From Betaproteobacteria bacterium UKL13-2 (lineage in GTDB: Bacteria > Pseudomonadota > Gammaproteobacteria > Burkholderiales > Usitatibacteraceae), in the NCBI GenBank assembly GCA_001602455.1, contig CP012157.1, positions 119,733 to 183,732 on the forward strand: a DNA stretch of 64,000 nucleotides. Reading direction: 5' to 3'. Position numbers and translations under genes: made by a program. Shown here in pieces: positions 1 through 8,533 of this stretch; positions within the stretch are counted from its first letter, which is position 1; every line of letters begins with the position of its first letter. A model generated the notes under the pieces. It saw only the letters and a list, made by a program, of their open reading frames with translations, made no database searches and was not told the origin of the DNA.

Positions 1-48
1 AACAAAGACACGCGCCTCCTCGACGCTGATTGGAGTGAAGACGCTCAT
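1..48 (-). CDS. thrB: Homoserine kinase, N-terminal 16 codons only (ThrB)
   Basis: An ATG on the minus strand at 48 opens a frame running off the left edge and reading MSVFTPISVEEARVFV. This resembles the start of proteobacterial homoserine kinases, which phosphorylate L-homoserine in threonine biosynthesis. The frame starts 3 bp after the stop of the DUF2782 gene, and thrB / DUF2782 / polA is a common betaproteobacterial order. Only 16 codons are visible, so the call rests on this short match plus context. Confidence 0.7.
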   Translation of the reverse strand, partial: MSVFTPISVEEARVFV

Positions 49-51
49 GCT

Positions 52-399
52 CTACCAGGTCAGCAATACCCACATGGGCACCGCAATCTTTGTGCCGGCC
101 TCACCTGCACGAACAAACTTGCCCTCTCCCTTGTCGTCGATCAAGATGTAAGCGGGTGTCCCATTGTTTGGCTTCACGACCATTTTGTAAAGCTTGCCCT
201 TGAGTCGATACTCGGTGATGGTTTCGTCCTCGCTGGTTCTTGTCGTCACATTCAGATCTTTGTCGAAATCAAGTCTTGTTTTTCCCTTTGGTAGCGCGAC
301 TTCATCAATGATCTCGACGTTTGCGGGGCGACGTGGTGCGTCTGCCGCATTCGCAAGCGTCGCACAAAACAGGGCTAGTAAAACTGGGACGCTTTTCAT
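52..399 (-). CDS. DUF2782 family small exported protein
   Basis: A 115-residue protein that starts with a signal peptide (MKSVPVLLALFCATLANA, cleavage likely after ANA). A compact basic/acidic domain follows and includes the stretch TEYRLKGKLYKMVVKP. This matches DUF2782, a periplasmic family of unknown function usually encoded beside polA and thrB. The start at 399 is preferred over the upstream ATG at 417 because AAAGGT lies at ribosome-binding distance before it and the signal peptide then begins directly. It probably forms an operon with thrB, 3 bp downstream. No catalytic motif is visible. Confidence 0.8.
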   Translation of the reverse strand: MKSVPVLLALFCATLANAADAPRRPANVEIIDEVALPKGKTRLDFDKDLNVTTRTSEDETITEYRLKGKLYKMVVKPNNGTPAYILIDDKGEGKFVRAGEAGTKIAVPMWVLLTW

Positions 400-479
400 A
401 TCGTTACCTTTGGTCATTGCCTCTTAAAAAGGGGCGTGGGTGGTTCCAACACTTGCAGCGTGGTACACAGCCCGCTGCG

Positions 480-1247
480 CTATAAGGTCATTTCGAGTGC
501 ACGTTCATCGGCATTAGGTCTAATTGAGCGATTGGCATAATGTTCAAAAATTGCATTGACCACTTGATCTGGGTCATCGAGCACTTGAAACAAATTCAAA
601 TCCGCCGCGCTAATGACGCGCTCCTCAAGCATCCGGGTTTTGATCCAGTCGATCATACCTGCCCAAAACTCAGTACCGACTAAGATCACCGGGAAACGAC
701 GTAGCTTGCCTGTTTGGATCAGCGTTAAGGCTTCCCACAACTCATCGAGTGTCCCGAACCCGCCCGGCATGACGACATATGCAGAGGCATGCTTCACAAA
801 CATCGTTTTACGTGCGAAAAAATGCTGAAAGGTGAGCGAGATATCCTGGAAACCATTTCCACCTTGCTCATGCGGCAACAAAATATTAAGGCCGATTGAC
901 GGGCCTTTGCCCCGCATTGCACCTTTATTTGCGGCCTCCATGATGCCGGGGCCACCCCCAGACAATACACCGAAGCCCGCATTGGATAGCTTGAGCGCGA
1001 TCTGCTCGGTGATGCCGTAGTACTTATTGTCTTCGCGAAGACGTGCGCTACCAAAAATGGCAACCGCAGGCGAAATCGCAGAGAGTCGATCCGACGCAGA
1101 TACCATTTCCGCGATAATGTTGAACATCCACCATGATTCACGCGCAGAGGTGAGGCTTTGTTGCTGCAACTCGGGATCGGCACTTTTGGGAATCTTGCCC
1201 CGCGCCAGCTTGATGCTCTCGACTGTTTTATCCAAATTTCCCAACAT
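480..1247 (-). CDS. LOG family / TIGR00730 Rossmann-fold protein (nucleoside-5'-monophosphate phosphoribohydrolase-like)
   Basis: About 255 residues with the family hallmark PGGFGTLDELWEALT in the second half, plus SGGGPGIMEAANKGA and GLNILLPHEQ upstream of it. These are the nucleotide and active-site segments of LOG-type proteins, which hydrolyse N6-modified AMP (cytokinin ribotides) or plain nucleotides; the bacterial substrate is often unknown. It is longer than the shortest LOG enzymes, as in the longer proteobacterial subgroup. The start is ambiguous: an ATG at 1247 follows GGAG at short spacing, and an in-frame TTG at 1256 would touch the divergent polA start. Confidence 0.85.
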   Translation of the reverse strand: MLGNLDKTVESIKLARGKIPKSADPELQQQSLTSARESWWMFNIIAEMVSASDRLSAISPAVAIFGSARLREDNKYYGITEQIALKLSNAGFGVLSGGGPGIMEAANKGAMRGKGPSIGLNILLPHEQGGNGFQDISLTFQHFFARKTMFVKHASAYVVMPGGFGTLDELWEALTLIQTGKLRRFPVILVGTEFWAGMIDWIKTRMLEERVISAADLNLFQVLDDPDQVVNAIFEHYANRSIRPNADERALEMTL

Positions 1248-1255
1248 CTTCTCCA

Positions 1256-4132
1256 ATGACTGTGATGCCTGACTCCACCGATCTGCCCAATATGGGCCAT
1301 GAACATAAATCCACCTCAGATGCCTTGGTCGGGGGCAGTCGCAAGCGTTTGCTGCTCGTCGACATTTCGAGCTATTTCTATCGTGCGTTTCACGCCATGC
1401 CAGACTTCAAAAGCCCGTCAGGCGAGCCAACAGGGGCAATTTACGGCGTGGCAAATATGCTCAATCGTTTGCGTGATGACTACCCCGCTGATTATAGCGC
1501 CTGCGTTTTTGACCCTAAGGGCATAACCTTCCGGGACGAGATCTATCCGGAGTACAAAGCCAATCGACAGGCGATGCCCGAAGAGTTGGCACATCAAATT
1601 GGCCATATTCGCGAAGTCTGCGAAGCCTTGGGCTGGCCGTGCATCGAAGTTTCTGGTGTGGAGGCAGACGACGTTATCGGGACATTGTCGGTACACGCCA
1701 GCCGTCGAGACGTGGCGACGATTATTTCGACGGGTGACAAAGACCTCGCGCAATTGGTCAATGCACGAGTCACGCTGGTAAACACCATGTCAAATGAAAC
1801 ACTGGATGTGGCGGGCGTGTTGAATAAGTATGGTGTACCGCCGGATCGAATCGTTGACTATCTCGCATTGATGGGAGATACCGTCGACAATGTGCCGGGG
1901 GTTGAAAAAGTGGGGCCCAAGACCGCTGTCAAATTGATCAATGAGTTTGGTTCACTCGATGGCGTAATGGAAAACGCCGAGAAGGTGAAAGGCGTGGTCG
2001 GCGAAAATCTCAAAAAAGCCCGCGACTGGTTGCCGACTGGCCGCACGCTGGTGACGGTGAAGTGTGACGTACTACTACCCTTCGATTTCGACACCATCAA
2101 CCACAAAGATATCGATGTCACGCGGCTTGACCAGCTCTATGAGACGTTTGGCTTTCGCACACTTCGAACACAACTGCATAAACGCGCGGGCGCTGCTGAC
2201 GGCGATACCCCTATAACAGATGCTGTCACTAAAGCGGGCGCCGTGTTCAAGCAGGCGCGCAAAGACAGCGACGCGACTCGGTGGTCATCCGGCGCGCCTG
2301 CCGCAGTGCAAACGCCGTTCGTGGCAACACGTCGATACCAATCCATCCTCACCGACAAGGCGCTCGACGAATGGATCGCGAAGCTAAGTGACGCGGCCTT
2401 GGTTTGCGTGGATACCGAAACAACGAGCTTGGATCAAATGCAAGCCGCAATTGTGGGCATTTCGTTTGCCTGCGAAGCGGGCGAGGCGGCCTACCTACCA
2501 TTGCGTCACGCCTACGCGGGTGCGCCGGATCAACTGAACTTTGATACGACCATGGCGAGACTTCGACCTTGGCTAACTGATCCGACAAAGAAAAAAATCG
2601 GACAAAACATTAAGTACGACCTTCATGTTTTTGCGAACCACGGGATTGATGTGCAAGGCTATCTACACGACACCTTGCTGGAATCCTACGTACTCGAAAG
2701 CCATCAGCGGCATGATATGGATTCGCTGGCGTCACGCCACTTAGGCGCGTCGACCATTCGGTATGAAGATGTCACCGGGAAAGGGGCATCGCAAATTGGT
2801 TTCGATCAAGTTTCAATCGAAAAAGCCACCGAATACTCGGCAGAAGACGCCGATATCACTGTGCAATTGCACGGTGCGATGTACCAACAAATCCAGTCGG
2901 ATGAAAAGTTGCGCTTCATTTATACCCAAATTGAGATGCCGGTGTCGCACGTCTTGCTAACGATGGAGCGAAATGGTGTGCTGATTGATGGATCGTTATT
3001 GCAACAGCAGTCAGCGGAGTTGGGGCTAAAAATGCTCGAGCTGGAGAAGCGCGCGCACGAAATTGCCGGGCAGCCATTTAACCTCGGATCGCCTAAGCAG
3101 CTAGGTGAAATCTTGTTCGACAAGCAAGGCATTAAGCCGATCAAAAAAACGCCAGGCGGCGCGCCTTCGACGGATGAAGAAACACTCGAAAAACTCGCGC
3201 TCGATTACCCCCTGCCTAAAGCTGTTCTTGAGTACCGAAGCCTGTCCAAGCTCAAGAGCACCTATACCGACAAGCTACCGCGTATGGTGAATCCCAAAAC
3301 GGGCCGCGTTCATACCAATTACGCACAGGCGGTCGCGGTCACCGGACGCCTGTCCAGCACAGACCCAAATTTGCAGAATATTCCAGTGCGGACGGCAGAG
3401 GGGCGACGCATACGCGAAGCCTTCATCGCACCGCCGGGAAGTGTGATTGTAAGTGCAGACTATTCGCAGATTGAACTGCGGATCATGGCGCATCTTTCAG
3501 GCGATAAGGGGTTGCTCGACGCATTCGCCAAGGGCGAGGATGTACATCGTGCCACGGCTGGCGAAGTATTCGGTGTGCCGCGTGAGGAGGTGTCGGCCGA
3601 ACAGCGCCGCTACGCGAAGGTGATTAACTTTGGATTGATCTACGGCATGAGTGCATTCGGCTTGGCGGCCAATCTCGGCATTGAACGCGCCGCAGCGGCA
3701 AGTTATATCGAACGATATTTCGCCAGATACCCAGGTGTGAAAGCCTATATGGACCGCACACGAAATGAGGCGCAAGAGCGCGGCTATGTTGAGACTGTAT
3801 TTGGGCGACGGCTGTGGCTACCAGACATTCGCTCGGGCAACCAAGGTCGTCGGCAGGGCGCTGAGCGCGCGGCGATTAATGCGCCGATGCAAGGGACGGC
3901 TGCGGACTTGATCAAGCTCGCCATGATTTCGGTCCAAGACTGGCTCACGCAAGAGCGACTGCAAACCAAGCTGGTGATGCAAGTGCATGATGAACTGGTA
4001 CTCGAAGTGCCGGACGCAGAGCTGGTGCAGGTGAAAGCAAATGTCCCCAGTTTGATGACAAACATCGCGAAGCTAGACGTACCACTCGTCGCTGACCCAG
4101 GCGTTGGCTTGAATTGGGAAGTCGCACACTAA
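1256..4132 (+). CDS. polA: DNA polymerase I
   Basis: A 958-residue PolA with all three domains. The 5'-3' exonuclease covers about residues 25-310 (KRLLLVDISSYFYRAFHAMP, later GVEADDVIGTL and GDTVDNVPGVEKVGPKTA). The 3'-5' exonuclease covers about 360-560, with the acidic DTET motif intact (VCVDTETTSLDQ), so proofreading is probably active. The polymerase domain runs to the end, with motif A (SADYSQIELRIMAHLSG), the O-helix region (RRYAKVINFGLIYGMS) and motif C (VMQVHDELVLEVP). It acts in repair and Okazaki-fragment processing. The exact start is uncertain: ATGs at 1256, 1265 and 1292 all precede the conserved region and none has a strong ribosome-binding site. Confidence 0.97.
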   Translation: MTVMPDSTDLPNMGHEHKSTSDALVGGSRKRLLLVDISSYFYRAFHAMPDFKSPSGEPTGAIYGVANMLNRLRDDYPADYSACVFDPKGITFRDEIYPEYKANRQAMPEELAHQIGHIREVCEALGWPCIEVSGVEADDVIGTLSVHASRRDVATIISTGDKDLAQLVNARVTLVNTMSNETLDVAGVLNKYGVPPDRIVDYLALMGDTVDNVPGVEKVGPKTAVKLINEFGSLDGVMENAEKVKGVVGENLKKARDWLPTGRTLVTVKCDVLLPFDFDTINHKDIDVTRLDQLYETFGFRTLRTQLHKRAGAADGDTPITDAVTKAGAVFKQARKDSDATRWSSGAPAAVQTPFVATRRYQSILTDKALDEWIAKLSDAALVCVDTETTSLDQMQAAIVGISFACEAGEAAYLPLRHAYAGAPDQLNFDTTMARLRPWLTDPTKKKIGQNIKYDLHVFANHGIDVQGYLHDTLLESYVLESHQRHDMDSLASRHLGASTIRYEDVTGKGASQIGFDQVSIEKATEYSAEDADITVQLHGAMYQQIQSDEKLRFIYTQIEMPVSHVLLTMERNGVLIDGSLLQQQSAELGLKMLELEKRAHEIAGQPFNLGSPKQLGEILFDKQGIKPIKKTPGGAPSTDEETLEKLALDYPLPKAVLEYRSLSKLKSTYTDKLPRMVNPKTGRVHTNYAQAVAVTGRLSSTDPNLQNIPVRTAEGRRIREAFIAPPGSVIVSADYSQIELRIMAHLSGDKGLLDAFAKGEDVHRATAGEVFGVPREEVSAEQRRYAKVINFGLIYGMSAFGLAANLGIERAAAASYIERYFARYPGVKAYMDRTRNEAQERGYVETVFGRRLWLPDIRSGNQGRRQGAERAAINAPMQGTAADLIKLAMISVQDWLTQERLQTKLVMQVHDELVLEVPDAELVQVKANVPSLMTNIAKLDVPLVADPGVGLNWEVAH

Positions 4133-4159
4133 TTGGTCTGACATTTCACGGGGGTTGGC

Positions 4160-4630
4160 ATGCAAATTGGATTGATTGTTTTCGCATTTTTTATTGGGTG
4201 TTTGATTCCGCTACAAGCCGCTCTAAACAACTCCATTCGCATGACAGCCGAAAGTGGCGCCGTGTTTGCGTCGTTCGTCAATTTTCTCGTCGGCTCAATC
4301 ATCTTGGGTGTGATGTGTGTGGTGACCGGCGAAAAGTGGACGAGCGTGTTAAAGCTGAGTGATATTGCGCCGTGGCAGCTTGCCGGAGGCCTGCTTGGTG
4401 CGATTTTCGTGTTTGGGACGACGATGCTTGCGCCACGCATTGGCGTCGCTTTCATGTTGAGCTTGGTGGTCGCGGGACAGATGCTGGCATCGCTCGTATT
4501 TGATCGTGTTGGAATATTTGGAATGGTCGAGCGCGAGCTGTCGGCCTCGCGAGTGGTTGGTGCGGTGATCGTCGTAATCGGTGTGCTGGTGATCAATTTT
4601 GGCGATCGGTTCAACATTGCAAGCTCGTGA
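4160..4630 (+). CDS. DMT-superfamily inner-membrane protein, DUF606/YdcZ type
   Basis: A 156-residue, strongly hydrophobic protein with about five membrane segments. The first (QIGLIVFAFFIGCLIPLQAALN) and the pattern GAVFASFVNFLVGS and GGLLGAIFVFGTT match the short DUF606 (YdcZ) branch of the drug/metabolite transporter superfamily. Members are about 140-150 residues and are thought to dimerise; the substrate is unknown. The gene lies 27 bp after polA on the same strand and may be cotranscribed. A degenerate MITE-like repeat follows its stop codon. Confidence 0.8.
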   Translation: MQIGLIVFAFFIGCLIPLQAALNNSIRMTAESGAVFASFVNFLVGSIILGVMCVVTGEKWTSVLKLSDIAPWQLAGGLLGAIFVFGTTMLAPRIGVAFMLSLVVAGQMLASLVFDRVGIFGMVERELSASRVVGAVIVVIGVLVINFGDRFNIASS

Positions 4631-4637
4631 TAAAACC

Positions 4638-4730
4638 GAGCCTGAATATTTCACAGCGCCCCACTGCTTCGACGAACGTTTGCGTGTGGGCGATTGGCAA
4701 ACCAATTTGGATCGTGCCGCAGCCGACAGC
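4638..4730. repeat. Degenerate copy of the CTAGCC-ended MITE-like repeat (family II)
   Basis: GAGCCTGAATATTTCACAGCGCC at the left matches the terminal repeat of the better copies at 6370 and 39554. The interior CTTCGACGAACG and the stretch around 4689-4711 match the reverse complement of 39806-39850 in the full-length copy. The other end is not clear. The region up to 4795 shows no gene. Confidence 0.55.
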
Positions 4731-4795
4731 AAGGCGGTGGTGAGGCGTTGACACATATCGGTACGCATTTGTGAAACGCCTGATAGAGTTTAGCC

Positions 4796-6373
4796 ATGGC
4801 AACCAATGAACCAAGTGGGCCGGTGAGTGACGCAAGCGATTCAAGGCGAGGCTCGCTCGCGCTTCGCTGGGTTGGCATCGACACCTATCGCGAAAATGTC
4901 GCCTATATTCACCGTGATTGTGCAATCTATCGTGCCGAGGGATTTCAAGCGCTCTCGAAGATTGCCGTGACCTGCGGTGGTGTTCGTCTGTTGGCGACCT
5001 TGAATGTTGTCGATGATGCCGCGATTGTTTCCCCAGGGCAGTTAGGGTTGTCCGAGCAGGCGTTTAGCGAACTGGCGGCGATTGAGGGGGCTGATCTACA
5101 CATTGCCCATGCCGAGCGTCCGCATTCCATGGATGCCGTGCGTCGCAAAATTGTAGGCGAGCGATTGAGCGAGCAAGACTACAAAAATATCATTAGTGAT
5201 ATTGCCGCGCATCGCTTTGCCAAGACTGAGATTGCGGCATTTGTGGTATCAACAGCTCAAAACGAGCTTGATCGCGAGGAAGTTTTTTATCTCACACAGG
5301 CAATGGTGTCGAGCGGGCAGCGGATTAACTGGCGCGAAACACTGGTTGCCGATAAACACTGTATTGGCGGTATTCCGGGCAACCGAACGTCGATGCTGTT
5401 GGTGCCGATTCTTGCCGCACACGGCATGTTGGTACCCAAAACCTCTAGTCGAGCGATCACCTCGCCTGCCGGAACCGCCGATACCATGGAGGTTCTTTGC
5501 GATGTGGATTTACCGCTAGGCCGACTCCAAGAAATTGTTCGCGAGCAGCGCGGCTGTCTGGCCTGGGGTGGGCAAGCCGGACTTTCCCCTGCGGATGATA
5601 TTTTGATTTCAGTGGAGCGGCCGCTCGGTATCGACTCGCGTGGACAGATGGTGGCGTCGATCTTATCCAAGAAAGTCGCGGCAGGCTCGACGCATTTGTT
5701 GATCGACATTCCAGTCGGGCCAACAGCAAAGGTGCGCCATATGGATGCCGCCCAATCGCTACGCAAGCTTTTGGAGTACGTCGGGCAGCGGCTTAATCTG
5801 CAAATGGAGGTCATCATCACCGACGGGCGCCAGCCAATTGGTCGCGGCATCGGTCCGGCCTTGGAAGCGCGCGATGTGATGATGGTGCTTCAGAACGATC
5901 CAGACGCACCACAAGACCTTAGACAGAAGGCGCTCAACCTTGCCGGTCGTATCTTAGAGTTTGATCCAGATGTACGGGGTGGTGCGGGGTTTGGCATCGC
6001 GCGGGACATCTTGGATTCGGGCCGTGCATTAACCAAGATGAACGCCATTATTGATGCCCAAGGTCGCCGACCACCGGTTGCATTTGGCCGCCGAACCTTC
6101 GATGTGGTGAGCCATCAGACCGGCGTTGTTGTGGGTATCGACAATTTCCAACTTGCGCGCATCGCTCGTTATGCAGGTGCCCCCATGGACAAGGGCGCGG
6201 GTGTTGATCTTTATCGGAAGCTGGGAGATCGTGTTGAATCGGGCGACATGCTCTACCGCGTTTATGCCGAATACGCAGCAGACGAGCAGTTCGCGCGTGT
6301 GCTGACTGCCGATAACCATGGCTACACCATCGGTGACCTCGCGGATTTGCCGCGCGCCTTTGTGCCCTCCTAG
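4796..6373 (+). CDS. Thymidine phosphorylase / AMP phosphorylase family protein
   Basis: A 525-residue member of the pyrimidine-nucleoside phosphorylase fold. Its N-terminal extension of about 90 residues is typical of archaeal AMP phosphorylases and the 'putative thymidine phosphorylase' branch rather than DeoA (about 440 residues). Key segments are [36 protein letters not shown] (phosphate/base-binding loop) and [20 protein letters not shown]. It would split a nucleoside or NMP with phosphate, giving base and (bis)phosphorylated ribose. The PRPP-synthetase-like gene follows about 200 bp downstream on the same strand, which favours a nucleotide-salvage role. Its TAG stop lies inside the left end of a MITE-like repeat, so the original C-terminus may have differed. 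Confidence 0.85.
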   Translation: MATNEPSGPVSDASDSRRGSLALRWVGIDTYRENVAYIHRDCAIYRAEGFQALSKIAVTCGGVRLLATLNVVDDAAIVSPGQLGLSEQAFSELAAIEGADLHIAHAERPHSMDAVRRKIVGERLSEQDYKNIISDIAAHRFAKTEIAAFVVSTAQNELDREEVFYLTQAMVSSGQRINWRETLVADKHCIGGIPGNRTSMLLVPILAAHGMLVPKTSSRAITSPAGTADTMEVLCDVDLPLGRLQEIVREQRGCLAWGGQAGLSPADDILISVERPLGIDSRGQMVASILSKKVAAGSTHLLIDIPVGPTAKVRHMDAAQSLRKLLEYVGQRLNLQMEVIITDGRQPIGRGIGPALEARDVMMVLQNDPDAPQDLRQKALNLAGRILEFDPDVRGGAGFGIARDILDSGRALTKMNAIIDAQGRRPPVAFGRRTFDVVSHQTGVVVGIDNFQLARIARYAGAPMDKGAGVDLYRKLGDRVESGDMLYRVYAEYAADEQFARVLTADNHGYTIGDLADLPRAFVPS

Positions 6374-6559
6374 CCTGAACATTTCATGGGGGCGCGTTCG
6401 AAAGCGGGTGAGTGGGCGAGCAATTTTTCGCCTGACCGATCACAGCATCGCGAGCCGTGTTTGCGAAATGCGTATGGCAAAGAAGCGCCGAATTGGTTGA
6501 TCCATCGTCCAAGCGCAGAGTACTTCGACGCAGCGGGCGCACTGTGAAATATGCAGACC
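6370..6559 (+). repeat. MITE-like repeat, family II (about 190 bp)
   Basis: The left end CTAGCCTGAACATTTCATGG is shared with 39554. A degenerate inverted right end (GTGAAATATGCAGACC) lies at about 6545-6559. The interior aligns with the copy at 39554-39879 (for example CTTCGACGC near 6526). The left end supplies the TAG stop of the preceding phosphorylase gene, and the right end abuts the ribosome-binding site of the PRPP-synthetase-like gene. Confidence 0.7.
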
Positions 6560-6573
6560 AGGGGGAGACCGTG

Positions 6574-7458
6574 ATGCAGATATTGAGTTTCTCATCAGAT
6601 ATCGACGGCGCCACGCGGCTGGCCGTGGAACTTGATATAGAGGCCAGCCAAATCGTGCGGCATCATTTCCCGGATGGGGAAACACGGATCACACTGCCCA
6701 CACTGTTGTCGGATCGTGTCGCTATTTTTCAGACGCTCAATCAGCCAAACTCAAAGCTAGTCGAGCTCTTGATCGCCGCCCAGACGGCGCGCCGTGAGGG
6801 CGCGATACATCTGACATTGATCGCACCCTATCTTTGCTACATGCGACAAGACACGGCGTTTCGCCCCGGCGAAGCTGTGAGCCAGACCATTGTTGGTTCA
6901 TGGCTTGCCGACCATTTCGATGCGCTTGTGACAGTCGACCCTCATCTGCATCGCGTAAAGCAGCTCCGCGAGGCGGTACCTGTTAGCACCGCCATCGCAC
7001 TCTCTGCGGCGAGTACCATTGGGCAATTTCTGTATCGGCAGGCGCGCGAGATGGTGCTCATTGGTCCCGACGAGGAGTCAGCACAGTGGGTCAGTATCGC
7101 GGCGGCGGCGGCAGGTTGCCAGTTTGGCGTGTGTCAGAAGATTCGGCACACTGATCGGGAGACGACGGTGACCCTGCCCAAGATTGGAATTAGTGGAGCC
7201 AGTGTGGTGCTCATTGATGATATTGCGAGCTCTGGCGGCACGTTGATGTCGGCGGCGACCGCGTGTTTGGCCGCTGGTGCGTCGCGGGTGGATGCTGCGG
7301 TCACGCATGCTTTGTTTGGTGGGCGGACGGCGGCGGCGATGTCAGCGGCTGGCATCACCAACGTCTGGAGCACCGATAGTGTCTTTCATCCGAGTAACGC
7401 GATTGCGCTTGCGCCACTCATCGCCACAGCAATCAAAGATTCTTCGCCATATCGGTGA
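6574..7458 (+). CDS. Ribose-phosphate pyrophosphokinase (PRPP synthetase) family protein
   Basis: 294 residues. The start at 6574 was chosen because GGGGGAGA precedes it and the family fold begins at MQILSFSSD; the upstream in-frame codons are repeat DNA. It shows the synthetase N-terminal half (HHFPDGETRITLP, APYLCYMRQDTAF, TVDPHLHRVKQL) and the PRPP-binding loop VVLIDDIASSGGTLM, where housekeeping Prs enzymes have a DDMxDTxGT-like loop. It is shorter than standard Prs (about 315). It pairs with the upstream phosphorylase-like gene, so it is probably a second, specialised enzyme converting phosphorylated ribose to or from PRPP. The housekeeping prs is presumably elsewhere. Confidence 0.85.
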   Translation: MQILSFSSDIDGATRLAVELDIEASQIVRHHFPDGETRITLPTLLSDRVAIFQTLNQPNSKLVELLIAAQTARREGAIHLTLIAPYLCYMRQDTAFRPGEAVSQTIVGSWLADHFDALVTVDPHLHRVKQLREAVPVSTAIALSAASTIGQFLYRQAREMVLIGPDEESAQWVSIAAAAAGCQFGVCQKIRHTDRETTVTLPKIGISGASVVLIDDIASSGGTLMSAATACLAAGASRVDAAVTHALFGGRTAAAMSAAGITNVWSTDSVFHPSNAIALAPLIATAIKDSSPYR

Positions 7459-7801
7459 GGCAATCATGGCCTTTTGGCGTCACCTCAAAACCGCTCGCTG
7501 CGGTCGCCGCAACAAACCCTTTTCGCTCGAGAAATGCGGCGACATCTTCGTCGAGTAGCGTACCTGGTTTCGTCGCGAGACCGCGAAGGCCGGTAATGCA
7601 ACGATTGACAAATAGCGCTTCCACGCCCTTCTCGGTCAAAGCGTAAGAGCCATCGCGTCTTGGAATGAGCATCTTTATACCGACCAGTTTTTTCGCATTA
7701 CGCAGAATACAGGCGCTCGGCTTGCTGCCTTTTTCGAGTCTGCCCATTTTGCTGACCTGAAACAGCGCATCAAATTCGTCGCGGCTTAAAGCACTATTCA
7801 T
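7433..7801 (-). CDS. Hypothetical protein, possible winged-helix fold
   Basis: 122 residues, not recognised as a named family. Two similar helix-turn-strand patches (PRRDGSYALTEKGVEAL and ATAASGFEVTPKGHDCLTD) resemble wings of MarR/PadR-like domains, so DNA binding is possible but not shown. There is no signal peptide or membrane segment. It converges on and overlaps the 3' end of the PRPP-synthetase-like gene by 26 bp. Confidence 0.55.
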   Translation of the reverse strand: MNSALSRDEFDALFQVSKMGRLEKGSKPSACILRNAKKLVGIKMLIPRRDGSYALTEKGVEALFVNRCITGLRGLATKPGTLLDEDVAAFLERKGFVAATAASGFEVTPKGHDCLTDMAKNL

Positions 7802-7922
7802 TGGATTCCCAACACGGTTTCAATGCTGAATGCTACGAGATTCTGTGTGTCAATGCGCGTAATTGTCAAACTGACACGAGTACGCGTCGTGCCGCATGGT
7901 GTGTATTTACGATCAACCATAA

Positions 7923-7950
7923 AAAACGGCGAACTGTTGTCCGCCGTTTT
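7923..7950 (-). terminator. Intrinsic terminator
   Basis: A perfect 9-bp stem, AAAACGGCG (7923-7931) with CGCCGTTTT (7942-7950), and a 10-nt loop. On the minus strand it ends in a run of six T. It sits about 70 bp downstream of the small minus-strand gene ending at 8019. The weaker T-run on the plus strand could make it bidirectional. The rest of 7802-8018 shows no gene. Confidence 0.7.
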
Positions 7951-8018
7951 CTATCGTGACTGCCAAATCATATTTGGCACCTCACTACCGGGATCGCGCC
8001 CGCGCGAAATGACTTCAT

Positions 8019-8228
8019 CTATTTCAAGCGCGTTGCAGTAATCACGAGCGTTTCAATGCTTGTGTTGGTCGCGTTCATCTGAATGGCAGTTGCTTTTGGC
8101 GCAATTACCGCAACAGGTTCGGCGTGTGCATTTAACCCGACGAATAGTACGGTCGCAATCGCGAGGATCATGGCGGCGAGAAGGATAGTGCTGCCCGCAT
8201 TGTCTTTGTTCATCGTCTTGGTGTTCAT
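8019..8228 (-). CDS. Small single-pass membrane or exported protein
   Basis: 69 residues: a short polar N-terminus, one hydrophobic helix (STILLAAMILAIATVLFVGLN), then a possible cleavage site at AHA and a short tail ending in VITATRLK. It has a good ribosome-binding site (AGAGGA, 7 bp before the ATG) and a downstream intrinsic terminator, which together support a real gene. No function is recognised. It diverges from the arsenic operon. Confidence 0.6.
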   Translation of the reverse strand: MNTKTMNKDNAGSTILLAAMILAIATVLFVGLNAHAEPVAVIAPKATAIQMNATNTSIETLVITATRLK

Positions 8229-8401
8229 GGTGTTTTCCTCTGAGTTCGGTTGGTGGCTCGGTTGGTGGTGCGTTTGTTGATGTCCTCACTTTATGGATGC
8301 CACCAAGCCGTCTCGATCAGATTGTGATGAATTGGATAAAACGATACGCCAAATGCAAAAAATGGCGACGGTTTTACCGACGAAACAGATCGAAACGCGC
8401 C

Positions 8402-8422
8402 CCCATGAAATGTTCAGGCTAG
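8402..8422 (-). repeat. Terminal repeat of MITE-like family II, degenerate copy
   Basis: CCCATGAAATGTTCAGGCTA is the reverse complement of the family II left end at 6370 and 39554. Sequence to its left (about 8340-8401) aligns only loosely with the element interior, so this is a decayed or partial copy. It lies between the small membrane protein gene and arsR. Confidence 0.55.
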
Positions 8423-8498
8423 CGAAAATTGCAGTTTGGACTACTGCGTCGCAACGAGGTATTCGCGATTGATGGCGCTGGCGCACCGATACGCTCGC

Positions 8499-8533
8499 TT
8501 GACAATCCGATTTATTTCGATAAAACTAGAAAT
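8499..8533 (+). promoter_or_regulatory. Putative arsR promoter and operator
   Basis: TTGACA at 8499-8504 is followed after 16 bp by TAAAAC (8521-8526). The inverted repeat ATTTC (8514-8518) / GAAAT (8529-8533) overlaps the -10 region, where an ArsR repressor would bind. Transcription from this -10 would begin at about the ATG (8534), so arsR may be almost leaderless. This rests on pattern recognition only. Confidence 0.4.

Noticed and set aside
794-1306. 170-residue minus-strand frame overlapping the LOG-family gene
   Set aside because: Out of frame with the conserved LOG motifs and without its own homology.
7823-8041. 72-residue plus-strand frame
   Set aside because: Crosses the terminator stem, has no ribosome-binding site and overlaps the small membrane protein gene.
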